Assembly: GCF_029714185.1 (NCBI RefSeq)
Contig: NZ_CP121671.1
Location: forward strand, 1,550,001 to 1,614,000
Direction: 5' to 3'
Length of the DNA stretch: 64,000 bases
Origin: Halobacillus naozhouensis
GTDB taxonomy: Bacteria > Bacillota > Bacilli > Bacillales > Halobacillaceae
The position numbers and the translations under genes are program-made. The notes under the pieces were generated by a model. That model was not told where the DNA came from. It saw only the letters and a program-made list of their open reading frames with translations, and did not search any database. Of the stretch, positions 25,773 through 34,521 are shown piece by piece (the first letter of the stretch is position 1; each line of letters starts with the position of its first letter).

Positions 25773-26666
25773 ATGAGAAGAAAAGATTCTGATAAAGAAA
25801 GACACATATTAATAACGGCGATGAAGCTTTTCTCATCTAAAAATTACAATCGAACATCTATGCAGGAAATCGCTGATAGTTGTGGCATTTCTAAGGGAAG
25901 TCTGTATGTATACTTTAAGTCAAAAGAGGACTTGCTTTTAAATATTCTTCACTATTACTTCCAATATATTGAGGACCAGATCATGCTTGTTGAGGAAGAT
26001 TCTTCTTTGTCTCCAACAGAAAAATTCACGAAAGAAATTGAAATCAAATTAGGGCATTATATTGAAAATCAGGAGTTCTACAGACTACAGGGTCAGGAAA
26101 TTTCGGGGTTGTCGGATAAAAATATTTATCGGTATTTGCATCAGCAAAATATTGATCAAGTTAAATGGTTTGAACAATATTTAATCAAAATCTATGGAAA
26201 TCAAATTAAACCTTACGCCGCCGATGGAGCCTTCTTTTTTATAGGAATGATCAGACAATACATGGAATTGATTGTCTTGAATCAGTTTCCTCTAAATATA
26301 AAAAAGGTCGTTCGATTTTTAATGATCCAAATTGATTTTATCATCAAAGGGCTGGTGGATCGTGGTGTTGAACCGTTAATGAACGAAAATTTATGGTCTT
26401 TATATTTAGAAGAAGCCAGTGAAGAAAAGATCCATCCTCTTGAATTGATTAAGCAAATGAAAAACCAGCTAAAATCTGACTCGATTTCTGAAATACAAAA
26501 AGAGGAAGCGGTTCAGTCGCTGAGCATCATGGAACAGGAACTGATAAGCATGCAGCCAAGATCGGCTATTCTAAAGGGGATGCTTCACAACCTTGAATCG
26601 ATTCATTCACTTAAAGAGACAAGGGTGAAACTTGCCGATAGTTTGCAGGTGAATGAAATACAATGA
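25773..26666 (+). CDS. TetR/AcrR family regulator, long form
   Basis: 297-residue repressor. Residues 1-60 are the TetR DNA-binding domain (LFSSKNYNRTSMQEIADSCG, ISKGSLYVYFKSKEDLL). The remainder is a ligand domain about 100 residues longer than usual, with a Glu-rich helical C-terminal extension (residues 215-297). ATG 25773 is preferred over the upstream GTG 25740 because GAGGTGG lies 8 bases before it. It faces the ferredoxin-P450 operon tail to tail and the reductase head to head, so either may be its target. Confidence 0.88.
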   Translation: MRRKDSDKERHILITAMKLFSSKNYNRTSMQEIADSCGISKGSLYVYFKSKEDLLLNILHYYFQYIEDQIMLVEEDSSLSPTEKFTKEIEIKLGHYIENQEFYRLQGQEISGLSDKNIYRYLHQQNIDQVKWFEQYLIKIYGNQIKPYAADGAFFFIGMIRQYMELIVLNQFPLNIKKVVRFLMIQIDFIIKGLVDRGVEPLMNENLWSLYLEEASEEKIHPLELIKQMKNQLKSDSISEIQKEEAVQSLSIMEQELISMQPRSAILKGMLHNLESIHSLKETRVKLADSLQVNEIQ

Positions 26667-26727
26667 GGTATTAAGTAAATGGCCAAGGTGGAGCTGCGAC
26701 TTCACCTTGGCCATTTTATGACGGCTT

Positions 26728-27960
26728 CTATTTATACACTTTTATAGGAAGTTGAGTTAAGGACTGACCTGGAGCTGAAGTAGTTAAGCTTTTCTCCAAA
26801 TCAAAGGATTCCACGGGCTCGATACGAGAAAATTTCTGTAAAAATGTCCTTAAGGCAGTCGTTAATTCTAAACGTGCCAAAGGTGCACCCAAACAAAAAT
26901 GCGGGCCTTTTCCGAATGTCAAATGCTTCTTGTTGTTTGAACGATGAATATTAAGAGAGAACGGATCATCAAACATGTCTCCATCCATATTGGCCGCACT
27001 CATCCATGCGACGACAACATCCCCTTCTTTTAGTTCATGGCCTAATAAACTGTTGTCTTTTTTTACTGTACGGTCTCGTTTTGAGCTTTGAAAACGATAG
27101 CGAAGCATTTCTTCTACAGTTTTTGGAACCAATTCTACATCATTTCGAAGTTCTTCATAGAGGGATGGATCATCGTAAAGCAATGAATAAAAGGTATTTG
27201 CCAGTGCGTGACTGGTTGTTTCAACACCTGCTCCCAAAATAGCCATCGTTGTTCGGACAATTTCATCATCGGTAAATTTCTGACCCTCTACTTCAGCATT
27301 TATTAAGTCAGAGATGATATCCTCAGATGGGTTTGATCGTTTTTCAACAACAATAGGATAGAGGTATTCGTAATATTCTTTGGCAGCTGCTTGTTTCTTC
27401 AGCTCCATTTCCTCCTGATTTTCTTTGTCAAAAGGCTGGAACAGGATATCCACCCAGTGTTTAAACTTTGATTGATCTTCTATGGGAACTCCAAATAATT
27501 CCGTGATCACCATACTGGGCAATGGAGCTGCCAAGGCTTGTACGATATCAACAGTAGAGTTTCCCTCGATGTCTTCAACAAGTTCAGCCGCAATCCGCTC
27601 AATCCGGGGTTCCCAATTTTTTAAACTGCGGGGTGTGAAAGCTGCCGATAACAGGGAACGTCGCTTTCGGTGATTCGGGGGATCTACCATCGTTACGTTC
27701 ACCGCATCCGGAATCGATCCTTCTTTATTTTTCGCTCCGACAGGAATGGTTGTTCTAGATCCCTCACTAGAAAAGAATTCATAGTTACTTAATACTTCTT
27801 TCACGTCTTCATACTTAAAAACATGCCACGTATTCGTTTCCTCATTGAAATAAACAGGGTTATGATGGAGCATTTCTTTATACCAATTAATTGGAAAAAA
27901 CTCTTCTGAACGTGTCTGAAACGACTTGACTTCTTTCAGTGAAATGACTTCTTTGTTCAT
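26728..27960 (-). CDS. Cytochrome P450
   Basis: 410-residue soluble bacterial P450 (class I size). I-helix motif GAGVETTSHAL, the ExxR pair in EEMLR, and the haem-binding loop FGKGPHFCLGAPLARLE with the axial Cys. It monooxygenates an unknown hydrophobic substrate using electrons delivered by a ferredoxin. The ferredoxin gene directly upstream on the same strand is the natural partner. ATG 27960 follows AAGGGAGAG. A ferredoxin reductase gene is not present here. Confidence 0.92.
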   Translation of the reverse strand: MNKEVISLKEVKSFQTRSEEFFPINWYKEMLHHNPVYFNEETNTWHVFKYEDVKEVLSNYEFFSSEGSRTTIPVGAKNKEGSIPDAVNVTMVDPPNHRKRRSLLSAAFTPRSLKNWEPRIERIAAELVEDIEGNSTVDIVQALAAPLPSMVITELFGVPIEDQSKFKHWVDILFQPFDKENQEEMELKKQAAAKEYYEYLYPIVVEKRSNPSEDIISDLINAEVEGQKFTDDEIVRTTMAILGAGVETTSHALANTFYSLLYDDPSLYEELRNDVELVPKTVEEMLRYRFQSSKRDRTVKKDNSLLGHELKEGDVVVAWMSAANMDGDMFDDPFSLNIHRSNNKKHLTFGKGPHFCLGAPLARLELTTALRTFLQKFSRIEPVESFDLEKSLTTSAPGQSLTQLPIKVYK

Positions 27961-28094
27961 AAAAATACTCTCCCTTCAAGAATTATCAACACAATTTTTA
28001 AAATGCTGCGGTCTCCTAGTTAGTCCTGATTTTGATACTGACTACTTCACCTGGTCAAATGGTAAGTTACATAAGGCAAGTGAAGCTAAACGAT

Positions 28095-28331
28095 TCAGTC
28101 TTCCTCACCAAAAGGCTGATCGGATACCTTAATTGCATCCGTAGGGCATTCCTCCACGGCCTCTTCCAGTTTCTCGACTTTATTCTCCGGTATTGGGACA
28201 GATCCTTGATTTCGATCTAGTTTCACAAACGCTAATCCATCTTCATCAAGGTCGAAAATATCTGAATCTAATCCCTCACAATTTCCACAGCCGATACATG
28301 TTTCCTGGTCAACGATCGCGTATTTTGCCAT
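28095..28331 (-). CDS. 4Fe-4S ferredoxin
   Basis: 78-residue single-cluster ferredoxin: CIGCGNC near residue 12-18 and ECPTDAIK with the fourth Cys near residue 61, separated by the acidic stretch DIFDLDEDG. It resembles the Bacillus Fer type that can feed P450s. ATG 28331 is chosen for GGGAGG 7 bases upstream, although an in-frame upstream ATG exists at 28346. It sits 134 bases ahead of the P450 gene and most likely shares its transcript. Confidence 0.92.
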   Translation of the reverse strand: MAKYAIVDQETCIGCGNCEGLDSDIFDLDEDGLAFVKLDRNQGSVPIPENKVEKLEEAVEECPTDAIKVSDQPFGEED

Positions 28332-28383
28332 CGAAAAACCTCCCAACTTAAACCATTTTACTTTATAAACCTGTCCTTTTTTA

Positions 28384-28417
28384 TGACTTAACAGTTCTAT
28401 TTTTGACCATTAAGTCA
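28384..28417 (-). promoter_or_regulatory. Inverted repeat before the ferredoxin-P450 operon
   Basis: Perfect 8-bp arms TGACTTAA and TTAAGTCA with 18 bases between, about 55-85 bases before the ferredoxin start codon. Placement fits an operator, perhaps for the TetR protein. Confidence 0.5.
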
Positions 28418-28745
28418 TTTAAAGAGTAACATACCCATTAATTCCCAAGCATGAGTCTTTCGAATAGTTTTGAAACGAGTTTATGCAAGTATCGAAGGAG
28501 CTTATGGTCCCGGAATCTTTCTATTAAACAGAAACAAATGCCTGTGTAACACGAATTGAAACGTATTAAACGGCAGTTTTTGGTATGAGAAATTAGTACT
28601 GATCATGAGGGGCACAGGTACTATATGGGAAAGAATTCATTGATTTACCTAGAAAAGACATGTCATATAAAAAGGCAACTGACTCGTTATAGGAGTCAGC
28701 TGCCTTTTAATGGTCTTATCTTCAGCATCCTTTTCTGCGGTATGC
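28418..28745. other. Gap with one long hairpin and no gene
   Basis: A 16-bp hairpin with one mismatch, AAAAGGCAaCTGACTC/GAGTCAGcTGCCTTTT (28669-28708), stands between divergent genes with T4 at the end of the plus-strand copy. Short open frames lack ribosome binding sites. Nothing else was seen. Confidence 0.4.
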
Positions 28746-28773
28746 TTCAATATAGTAATGAAAATGGTATAAT
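28746..28773 (+). promoter_or_regulatory. Probable promoter of the EamA gene
   Basis: TTCAAT, 16 bases, TATAAT. It implies a leader of about 140 bases that contains GTGCTT/AAGCAC and CCCC/GGGG pairings. I do not recognise it as a known riboswitch. Confidence 0.4.
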
Positions 28774-28920
28774 ATGTAATGATGGTGTGATACTCGCGAA
28801 CCCCCAAAAGTGCTTAATAAAGCACAGATAGAAACAAAGGTCCGTTGGTTAGGAGTGGGGATTTTTCGTTTACCTTCGTGATAAGCTTTGTGCTAACTAT
28901 CTAGAAAGGAGGAGAGCAAC

Positions 28921-29847
28921 ATTTATTCCTATCTGTTTATGGTGCTAGTCGTTATTATATATGCGGGCAATATTCTTACTGGAAAAGCAATTAATGATTT
29001 ACCTCCGTTTACGATTGCATTTTTTCGACTGCTGATTGCCTTCCTCATCTTATTTCCAATTGGATATAAAGCTGCGTGGAAATATCGATTAACTTTTAGG
29101 GAAAATAAACTGCCTTTTTTAATCATGACTTTGGCCGGGATCACTTTCTTTAACACGTTTATTTACAGTGCCCTGCAGTTCACGACAGCAACAAATGTGT
29201 CCGTACTGGAAAGTGTTATACCAGTTGTGACGGTTATTTTAAGTGCTTTTTTATTAAAAGAAAAACTGAACTTTGTACAATGGTTAGGGATTATTCTTTC
29301 CTTTCTTGGGGCTGTGTGGGTAGTGCTGGACGGCAGAGTTTTTCAACTTACATCTATGACCTGGAATATCGGTGACGGAATAATGGCAGGAGCGATCTTG
29401 TCCTGGGCTGTTTATTCGATATACGTGAAGCGATACATGCATTTATTTCCATCTTTCGCTGCTCTTCTCCTCATGACAGGTATTTCCGTTATCTTATTGA
29501 TCCCGGTTGTTTTAATCGAATGGTGGGTGACAGGAGTCCCCTCATTTGAACGCTCAAGCCATGTGATCGGGCTGCTATATCTGGGAATCTTTCCTTCGTT
29601 TATAGCGTTAATCCTGTATAATCGAGCGGTTGATGCACTTGGTCCTTCCCAGGCTTCTGTGTTTTTGAACTTTTTACCCGTTGTAACTATGCTCGGAGCT
29701 TATTTCTGGCTGGAGGAAACGATTACGGTCATGCAAATTATTGGGGCACTGATTGTAATAGGCGGAGTGATTTTAACAACACAGTTTAATAAACTTGGCC
29801 GGAGGAAAGCAGATCACCAGAAGCAAAATTCTAACGTAAGTGTTTAG
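28921..29847 (+). CDS. EamA/DMT family transporter; probable ATT start
   Basis: 308-residue, ten-helix exporter of the drug/metabolite transporter family with two EamA repeats (residues 1-140 and 150-290; NVSVLESVIPVVTVILSAF, GPSQASVFLNFLPVVTML). The first ATG in frame (28939) is 25 bases from the ribosome binding site and removes the start of helix 1. ATT 28921 is 7 bases after AAAGGAGGA and gives M-YSYLFMVLVVIIYAGNIL, the usual N terminus. The exported compound is unknown. Confidence 0.88.
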   Translation: MYSYLFMVLVVIIYAGNILTGKAINDLPPFTIAFFRLLIAFLILFPIGYKAAWKYRLTFRENKLPFLIMTLAGITFFNTFIYSALQFTTATNVSVLESVIPVVTVILSAFLLKEKLNFVQWLGIILSFLGAVWVVLDGRVFQLTSMTWNIGDGIMAGAILSWAVYSIYVKRYMHLFPSFAALLLMTGISVILLIPVVLIEWWVTGVPSFERSSHVIGLLYLGIFPSFIALILYNRAVDALGPSQASVFLNFLPVVTMLGAYFWLEETITVMQIIGALIVIGGVILTTQFNKLGRRKADHQKQNSNVSV

Positions 29848-29878
29848 TTGAAAGGAAGGATTAGAGGATGTTTTTCGT

Positions 29879-30007
29879 ATGAAAGTTAAGCCTACACCTC
29901 TTTATAGGGAAGGGAAAGGGTTTGAGGTTTTTAAAGAGAGAGTAACTAATAAAAAGTGGGAGGCAAGGTGGCCAATGGTCGAAATTGTACACCCAGATGG
30001 TCTCTGA
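29879..30007 (+). CDS. Possible small protein, 42 aa
   Basis: ATG 29879 opens 42 codons (MKVKPTPLYREGKGFEVF..., ending VEIVHPDGL) about 10 bases after AGAGG. The composition is protein-like, rich in Lys, Arg, Trp and Pro, but no family is recognised. It may equally be the front end of a decayed gene. Confidence 0.3.
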   Translation: MKVKPTPLYREGKGFEVFKERVTNKKWEARWPMVEIVHPDGL

Positions 30008-30047
30008 TTTTTCATTATGTCCTACAAAATTCGTTAATCTGGCTACA

Positions 30048-30080
30048 GCGCATTTCGAATTGAAGAAATGCGCATTTTTT
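30048..30080 (+). terminator. Terminator
   Basis: GCGCATTTC/GAAATGCGC stem followed by ATTTTTTG. Confidence 0.8.
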
Positions 30081-30196
30081 GTCTTCAATCGCCTTTTCGA
30101 TATCTCATAAAAAATTGAAAATCCATGTAGTTTATGAAGGATTTTGTAAGGTTGAACAAGAAGGTATAAATAGTCAGAAAGAGGGAGGAAATAGGG

Positions 30197-30574
30197 ATGG
30201 TGCAACCATTAATGAAAGGGTTGGAAGGAGCATTTATTCCGGTACGTGATCCAGCACGATCAGCTGTATGGTATGAGGAAATTCTGGGGTGCACACCTCT
30301 TTACGTGGAAAAAGAGGCTGTAACGATGAAGTTGGCAGAAGAATCACAGACTGTCATATGCCTAGTTCGAACTCCCGATCACAAACCTATGGAGTTTCCG
30401 GAAAACCACTTTGGTGTGACAAAATATTATAATTTTTTGCCCGAGGATATTGAAGAGACGCACAGGCTATTGTGTGAGCGTGGAGTAAGGGTTAATCCCA
30501 TCGGAGGAGAAGGATCTATGAGATATTTCACATTTTTTGATCCTGATGGTAACCCTCTGGGGTGCTGTAATTAA
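30197..30574 (+). CDS. VOC family (glyoxalase/bleomycin-resistance fold) protein
   Basis: 125-residue single-domain member of the vicinal oxygen chelate superfamily. It opens with FIPVRDPARSAVWYEEILGC and ends with FTFFDPDGNPLGCCN, the usual first and last strands. The metal ligand at the first His position is not obvious, so it may bind a ligand without catalysis. ATG 30197 follows GAGGGAGGAA. It is followed 34 bases later by a second VOC gene. Confidence 0.85.
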   Translation: MVQPLMKGLEGAFIPVRDPARSAVWYEEILGCTPLYVEKEAVTMKLAEESQTVICLVRTPDHKPMEFPENHFGVTKYYNFLPEDIEETHRLLCERGVRVNPIGGEGSMRYFTFFDPDGNPLGCCN

Positions 30575-30608
30575 TTCATATCCATATCAAAAGGAGGATG
30601 CATGAATA

Positions 30609-30974
30609 GTGAAAAGTCCAATTAAAAACAAAGTCAATTTAGTTTTCATTCCGGTTACGGATATTGAAAAATCGAAGAAATGGTATTCTAAAATGCTCGG
30701 GATAGAGGACGGAGAATTCCATTTTGATCATTTGTTTGTAGCGAAAATGGATGGGGCGGGGATGATTCTGGATACTATGCCGATGTGGCGAGATGAGAAG
30801 GGAGAACTTCCAAGATTAAATGTCCCAGCCATTCAATTTGGGACTGATAACATCCAGGAGTCTTATCAATTTATGAAAGAGAATGGGGTTGAGCTGGTAA
30901 CGGATATTCAGCATGATCATTTTTTTGTTATCAAGGATCCTGACGGTAATATGCTTATGGTTTGTGAGGATTAA
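30609..30974 (+). CDS. VOC family protein
   Basis: 121-residue VOC protein (VFIPVTDIEKSKKWYSKMLG at the start, FFVIKDPDGNMLMVCED at the end). GTG 30609 is used because an ATG at 30602 runs into a stop within a few codons; AGGAGGATGC precedes. It differs clearly from the neighbouring VOC proteins, so it is not a fresh duplication. The substrate is unknown. Confidence 0.85.
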   Translation: MKSPIKNKVNLVFIPVTDIEKSKKWYSKMLGIEDGEFHFDHLFVAKMDGAGMILDTMPMWRDEKGELPRLNVPAIQFGTDNIQESYQFMKENGVELVTDIQHDHFFVIKDPDGNMLMVCED

Positions 30975-31021
30975 GTATAGGAGGGGACGCTTATATGGAT
31001 TAAAGTTAAGGGGAGATGGTA

Positions 31022-31492
31022 GTGAAAAAAATTGTTTACTTGGGCCTGCTCCTCTTTATTTTGGGAGGATGCACTGACGGCACCTCGTCAGCTGAATTAG
31101 TAGATTACAATAAAGCTAAAGTTATTCACTCATTAGAAAAATTATCTTTCAATCCTGAAATACCGAATGCTCTTCCTTTTAAACCGGCAGAAATAAGAGT
31201 GAACGTAGAGGGAGTAGGAAGCAGGGAAGGGAGATTCTTTAAAGTCTCATTTTTAAGTGAAGACCGAGATGAAATCACTTTTAGGGCGTTAGAGAGTCAA
31301 AATGCAATTGACTTTTCGGATGAAACCGTACAAATAAATGAAAACCTTGAAGGCAGTTATGGAGAGAAAGACAACATACAAATTTTAAAATGGGAAAAAG
31401 ACGATATTTATTACGAATTATTTGTTGATAGTGACTCCGTTTCCAAGAGAAAAATGTTAAAAATTGCAGGTGATTTTTATCGTCCTAAGTAG
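31022..31492 (+). CDS. Small lipoprotein
   Basis: 156-residue predicted lipoprotein. The signal peptide is MKKIVYLGLLLFILGGC, with lipobox LGGC, so the mature protein is anchored by its Cys in the outer face of the membrane. The remaining sequence is beta-rich and acidic, with no family recognised. GTG 31022 is preferred over ATG 31016, which is too close to AAGGGGAGA. Confidence 0.75.
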   Translation: MKKIVYLGLLLFILGGCTDGTSSAELVDYNKAKVIHSLEKLSFNPEIPNALPFKPAEIRVNVEGVGSREGRFFKVSFLSEDRDEITFRALESQNAIDFSDETVQINENLEGSYGEKDNIQILKWEKDDIYYELFVDSDSVSKRKMLKIAGDFYRPK

Positions 31493-31586
31493 ACATCACC
31501 AATAAAAATGAAGCTAGTGTTACTGAATAGCTAAATGGACGGGAAAAGTAAGAAGAAAAGGCAGTTAGGAGGGGCATGTATCTATC

Positions 31587-32264
31587 ATGATCAAGACTGT
31601 CCTATTTGACCTAGATGGTACTTTACTAGATAGAGATGCATCACTAAATAAATTTATAGAAAGTCAATATGAGCGACTAATTGAATGGCTGGGGCACATT
31701 TCCAAACAAAATTACATGCAAAGGTTTACTGAACTTGATAACCGAGGGTACGTTTGGAAAGATAAAGTATATCAGCAGTTAGTTATGGAGTATGATATCA
31801 AAGACATAACATGGGAAGAGTTACTACAGGATTATCTCGATCATTTTAAGGAGAACTGTGTGCCATTCCCACATCTTATTCGTACATTAAAACAATTGAA
31901 AAAAAGGAACTTTTCAATCGGGATCATTACTAATGGAAAAGGGAAGTTTCAAATGGACAATATTAAGGTCTTAGGCATTGATAACTATACTGATATCATT
32001 CTCGTTTCAGAATGGGAAGGCGTAAAAAAACCTGATCCAATTATTTTTAAGAGAGCATTAGCGCAACTAAATGTCTCTCCAGAAGAAAGCATATTTGTTG
32101 GAGATCATCTTGAAAAAGATGTCCAGGCTGCTCAAAAGGTTGGGATGAAAGGTGTTTGGAAAAGAAACGATCATTGGGAGAAGGAGCTGCAAACAGATCT
32201 TATAGTAGATGACTTGGCAGAAGTACTCACCATTACAAATAAATTGAATTCCGTACTTTTTTAA
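31587..32264 (+). CDS. HAD family hydrolase
   Basis: 225-residue phosphatase-like haloacid dehalogenase. Motif I FDLDGTLLD, motif II ITNGKG, Lys in GVKKPDPIIF (motif III) and acidic motif IV VGDHLEKD. A helical cap lies between motifs I and II (residues 17-95). It probably dephosphorylates a small metabolite or nucleotide. The ribosome binding site TTAGGAGGGG is rather far (about 12 bases) from ATG 31587. Confidence 0.88.
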   Translation: MIKTVLFDLDGTLLDRDASLNKFIESQYERLIEWLGHISKQNYMQRFTELDNRGYVWKDKVYQQLVMEYDIKDITWEELLQDYLDHFKENCVPFPHLIRTLKQLKKRNFSIGIITNGKGKFQMDNIKVLGIDNYTDIILVSEWEGVKKPDPIIFKRALAQLNVSPEESIFVGDHLEKDVQAAQKVGMKGVWKRNDHWEKELQTDLIVDDLAEVLTITNKLNSVLF

Positions 32265-32307
32265 TTCTAGGAGCCATTAAAAGGTCGAATAGTAAGGAGG
32301 GAGTATC

Positions 32308-32766
32308 CTGGAAGTTGTTAGCAAAGGTGAAATCAAATTAATCGGCATTCGACTAGTCTGCACAACACTTGAAGAATATCAGCAAAAGATACCACAGATT
32401 GTTCAGTCTCTTCATGATCGATTAGATGAAATACCAAATAAGGTTAACTCGCACCTGTTTACCGGTATCCATATGGTTGATGCGACAAATGAAACGGACG
32501 GATACTGGAAATGTGTGGAGGTGACAGAAATTAATGAAGTTCCAGAGGGCATGGATGCGATTGTTGTGCCATCCCAAACGTATGCTTCAATCGATCACCA
32601 TGGAATTCCTTGGGATATTCACCTGGCCTACAGCAAGATGCATGAATTTATTGAGCAATCCGGGTATAAACGAGTTTTTGATGCCTGGACATTGGAAAGG
32701 TTTGATCAGACCCAACAATTAGAAGGGAAGATTTGCTGTAAGTTGTATGATCCGATAATCAAGTAA
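32308..32766 (+). CDS. GyrI-like effector-binding protein; probable CTG start
   Basis: 152-residue protein of the GyrI-like/AraC effector-binding fold (EIKLIGIRLVCTTLEEYQQKIP at the start, VPEGMDAIVVPSQTYASIDHHG in the second half). The first conventional start in frame is ATG 32473, which leaves only 97 residues and destroys the first half of the fold. CTG 32308 is 7 bases after AAGGAGG and begins the usual N-terminal strand. It probably binds small hydrophobic ligands. Confidence 0.78.
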   Translation: MEVVSKGEIKLIGIRLVCTTLEEYQQKIPQIVQSLHDRLDEIPNKVNSHLFTGIHMVDATNETDGYWKCVEVTEINEVPEGMDAIVVPSQTYASIDHHGIPWDIHLAYSKMHEFIEQSGYKRVFDAWTLERFDQTQQLEGKICCKLYDPIIK

Positions 32767-32781
32767 AAGGAGATGGATGCC

Positions 32782-33183
32782 TTGAAAAACAAGATGGTAA
32801 GAAAGATCACAAATGTTGAGATTCCCGTTACAGACCTCAAGCAGTCTCTAAAGTGGTACACGGAGATGCTGGGTCTTGAAGTCCAACACCAAGATAACGA
32901 CTCAGCTATGCTTTCATTCGAGTTGCATGGAGCGGCTACTATTTTTTTAGTAAAAACCGAGAAGCCTTCAAAGTTGGTGTTTCATAATACGAGCTGGGGA
33001 ATAGCGGAAAACAGTGTGATCGATTTTTATACCGAGGATCTGCAGGATTGTCACCAATGGATGAAAGAGCAGGGAGTCAAAGTAAGTGAATTAAATGGTC
33101 ATGAAGATGGGTTATCTGGATTTGGTGTGACTGATCCTGATGGCCATGTTTTTGGAATTTGTAATGCAGATCATGATCGGTAA
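32782..33183 (+). CDS. VOC family protein
   Basis: 133-residue vicinal oxygen chelate protein (NVEIPVTDLKQSLKWYTEMLGL, then FGVTDPDGHVFGICNAD). TTG 32782 follows AAAAGGAGATGG by 9 bases; an ATG at 32773 overlaps that site. The third VOC gene of this cluster, in tandem with the GyrI-like gene upstream. The substrate is unknown. Confidence 0.85.
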   Translation: MKNKMVRKITNVEIPVTDLKQSLKWYTEMLGLEVQHQDNDSAMLSFELHGAATIFLVKTEKPSKLVFHNTSWGIAENSVIDFYTEDLQDCHQWMKEQGVKVSELNGHEDGLSGFGVTDPDGHVFGICNADHDR

Positions 33184-33189
33184 GGGACT

Positions 33190-33674
33190 ATGGTTGCTAA
33201 TAGATTGAAGGAAAGTGGTGGGGCTAAAATTATTACTGGATCGATAGAAATTTTACCGATCGCTAAGTCTTTTGAAGAAAAAGCCAGGGGACTGATTTTG
33301 GACGGGTTACTAGAGCGTTTTGGCTATATCGATGTTACCCTTAACCCAGACCTAAAGGATATTATGTCTACGTATCATAATATTGGACATGTATTCTTAG
33401 TAGGTGAGGAACTTGTAGCTACTGGAGTCTTGACGAATCGAATCGTGTGGGGCGAATTTTACGTATGTCGGTAAAGTTGTCTTACAGAAGAAATGGTTTT
33501 GGAAAAAGAATGCTGCAATCTCTTGAAGAACATGCCAAAGTATTGGAATATAAAAAAGTTGTATTAGAAACGAACAATGATTGGGAAAGTGCCCTGAATT
33601 TTTATACATCAAATGGTTATCAGATGGTTGCAGAGGATGGCGAATGCATGCATTTTGAAAAGTTCCTATCTTAA
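33190..33674 (+). pseudogene. GNAT acetyltransferase broken by a 5-bp tandem duplication
   Basis: Two frames together make one GNAT protein of about 160 residues. Frame A (33190-33474) gives the N terminus up to FLVGEELVATGVLTNR. Frame B gives VGRILRMSVKLSYRRNGFGK, the acetyl-CoA-binding region, and the C-terminal LETNNDWESALNFYTSNGY. At 33434-33443 the sequence CGAAT occurs twice; removing one copy gives LTNRVGRILRM in one frame. The break is therefore a slippage duplication: a recent pseudogene, an on/off switch, or a sequencing error. Confidence 0.85.
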
Positions 33675-33689
33675 AGGAAGAGGTGAACA

Positions 33690-34451
33690 ATGAAGATTAC
33701 TGATTACACTGAAGTAGCCAACGTTTATGATGAAAACCGGTATAGATTTGAAGAAGTACAAACAGATACTGAACTAGAAAACTTTATCAAACAAAATCCT
33801 CGATCCTCCTACAACGTATTGGATTTAGCTTGCGGGACAGGAATATATCTTCATTACCAAGCTACCAACTTTAATGACGTTCAGATCCAGTGGCACGGCC
33901 TCGATGCTTCTATGGATATGCTTCACAAAGCAAAGGAGAGGTTAAAAGGTGTCTCATTGGAGCATGGGTTAGCTGAGGAAATGCCTTATGAAGAGGAATC
34001 GATGAACTTCATCTTGAATAATTATGCCTTCCATCATTTTACTGAAAAAGAACAAGTCCTGGATGAAATTCAGAGAGTGCTTAAAAAGGAAGGAGTTTAT
34101 AAGTTACATAATATCGATATCCATGGGATGAAAAACTGGTGGATTTATCATTACTTTCCTTCAGCGTACAGGGAGGATTTAAAAAGATTTTGGACTAAGG
34201 AGCTTATCTTCGCAGAACTTGATCGAAGAGGGTTTAACGTCAAAATTGACTGTAACTATCAAATGAAAAAGGTCAAAGTAGCTGATTACTTGGATCACGT
34301 TAAAAACAGAGATATATCTGTTCTAACTCTACTTGATGATAAAGAGTATGCTGAGGGCTTGGATAGAATAATATACGACTTAAATAGAAATTCAGATAAA
34401 GAGATAATCAATGACTTTTCCGAACTGATTTGTGTAGCTCAGAAGATTTAA
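33690..34451 (+). CDS. Class I SAM-dependent methyltransferase
   Basis: 253-residue methyltransferase. The SAM-binding motif I is VLDLACGTGIYL (near residue 40), motif II lies near DASMDMLHKAKERL and motif IV near NFILNNYAFHHF. The C-terminal half is likely a substrate cap. ATG 33690 follows GGAAGAGGTG. The methyl acceptor is unknown. It is 15 bases after the broken GNAT gene and ends the accessory cluster. Confidence 0.88.
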   Translation: MKITDYTEVANVYDENRYRFEEVQTDTELENFIKQNPRSSYNVLDLACGTGIYLHYQATNFNDVQIQWHGLDASMDMLHKAKERLKGVSLEHGLAEEMPYEEESMNFILNNYAFHHFTEKEQVLDEIQRVLKKEGVYKLHNIDIHGMKNWWIYHYFPSAYREDLKRFWTKELIFAELDRRGFNVKIDCNYQMKKVKVADYLDHVKNRDISVLTLLDDKEYAEGLDRIIYDLNRNSDKEIINDFSELICVAQKI

Positions 34452-34487
34452 GTGGTTACAATATCAGTTCAGTTTCTGAAGGAAAGT

Positions 34488-34513
34488 GGACGCGTTAAAT
34501 ACATAACGCGCCC
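34488..34513 (-). terminator. Hairpin after the SDR gene
   Basis: GGACGCGTTA/TAACGCGCCC stem, 6-base loop, just downstream of the minus-strand SDR stop. Without a clear T run it is a weak terminator. Confidence 0.4.
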
Positions 34514-34521
34514 TAAAGAAG

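Noticed and set aside
28625..28831. 68-codon frame upstream of the EamA gene
   Set aside because: Runs through the long hairpin at 28669-28708 and has no ribosome binding site.
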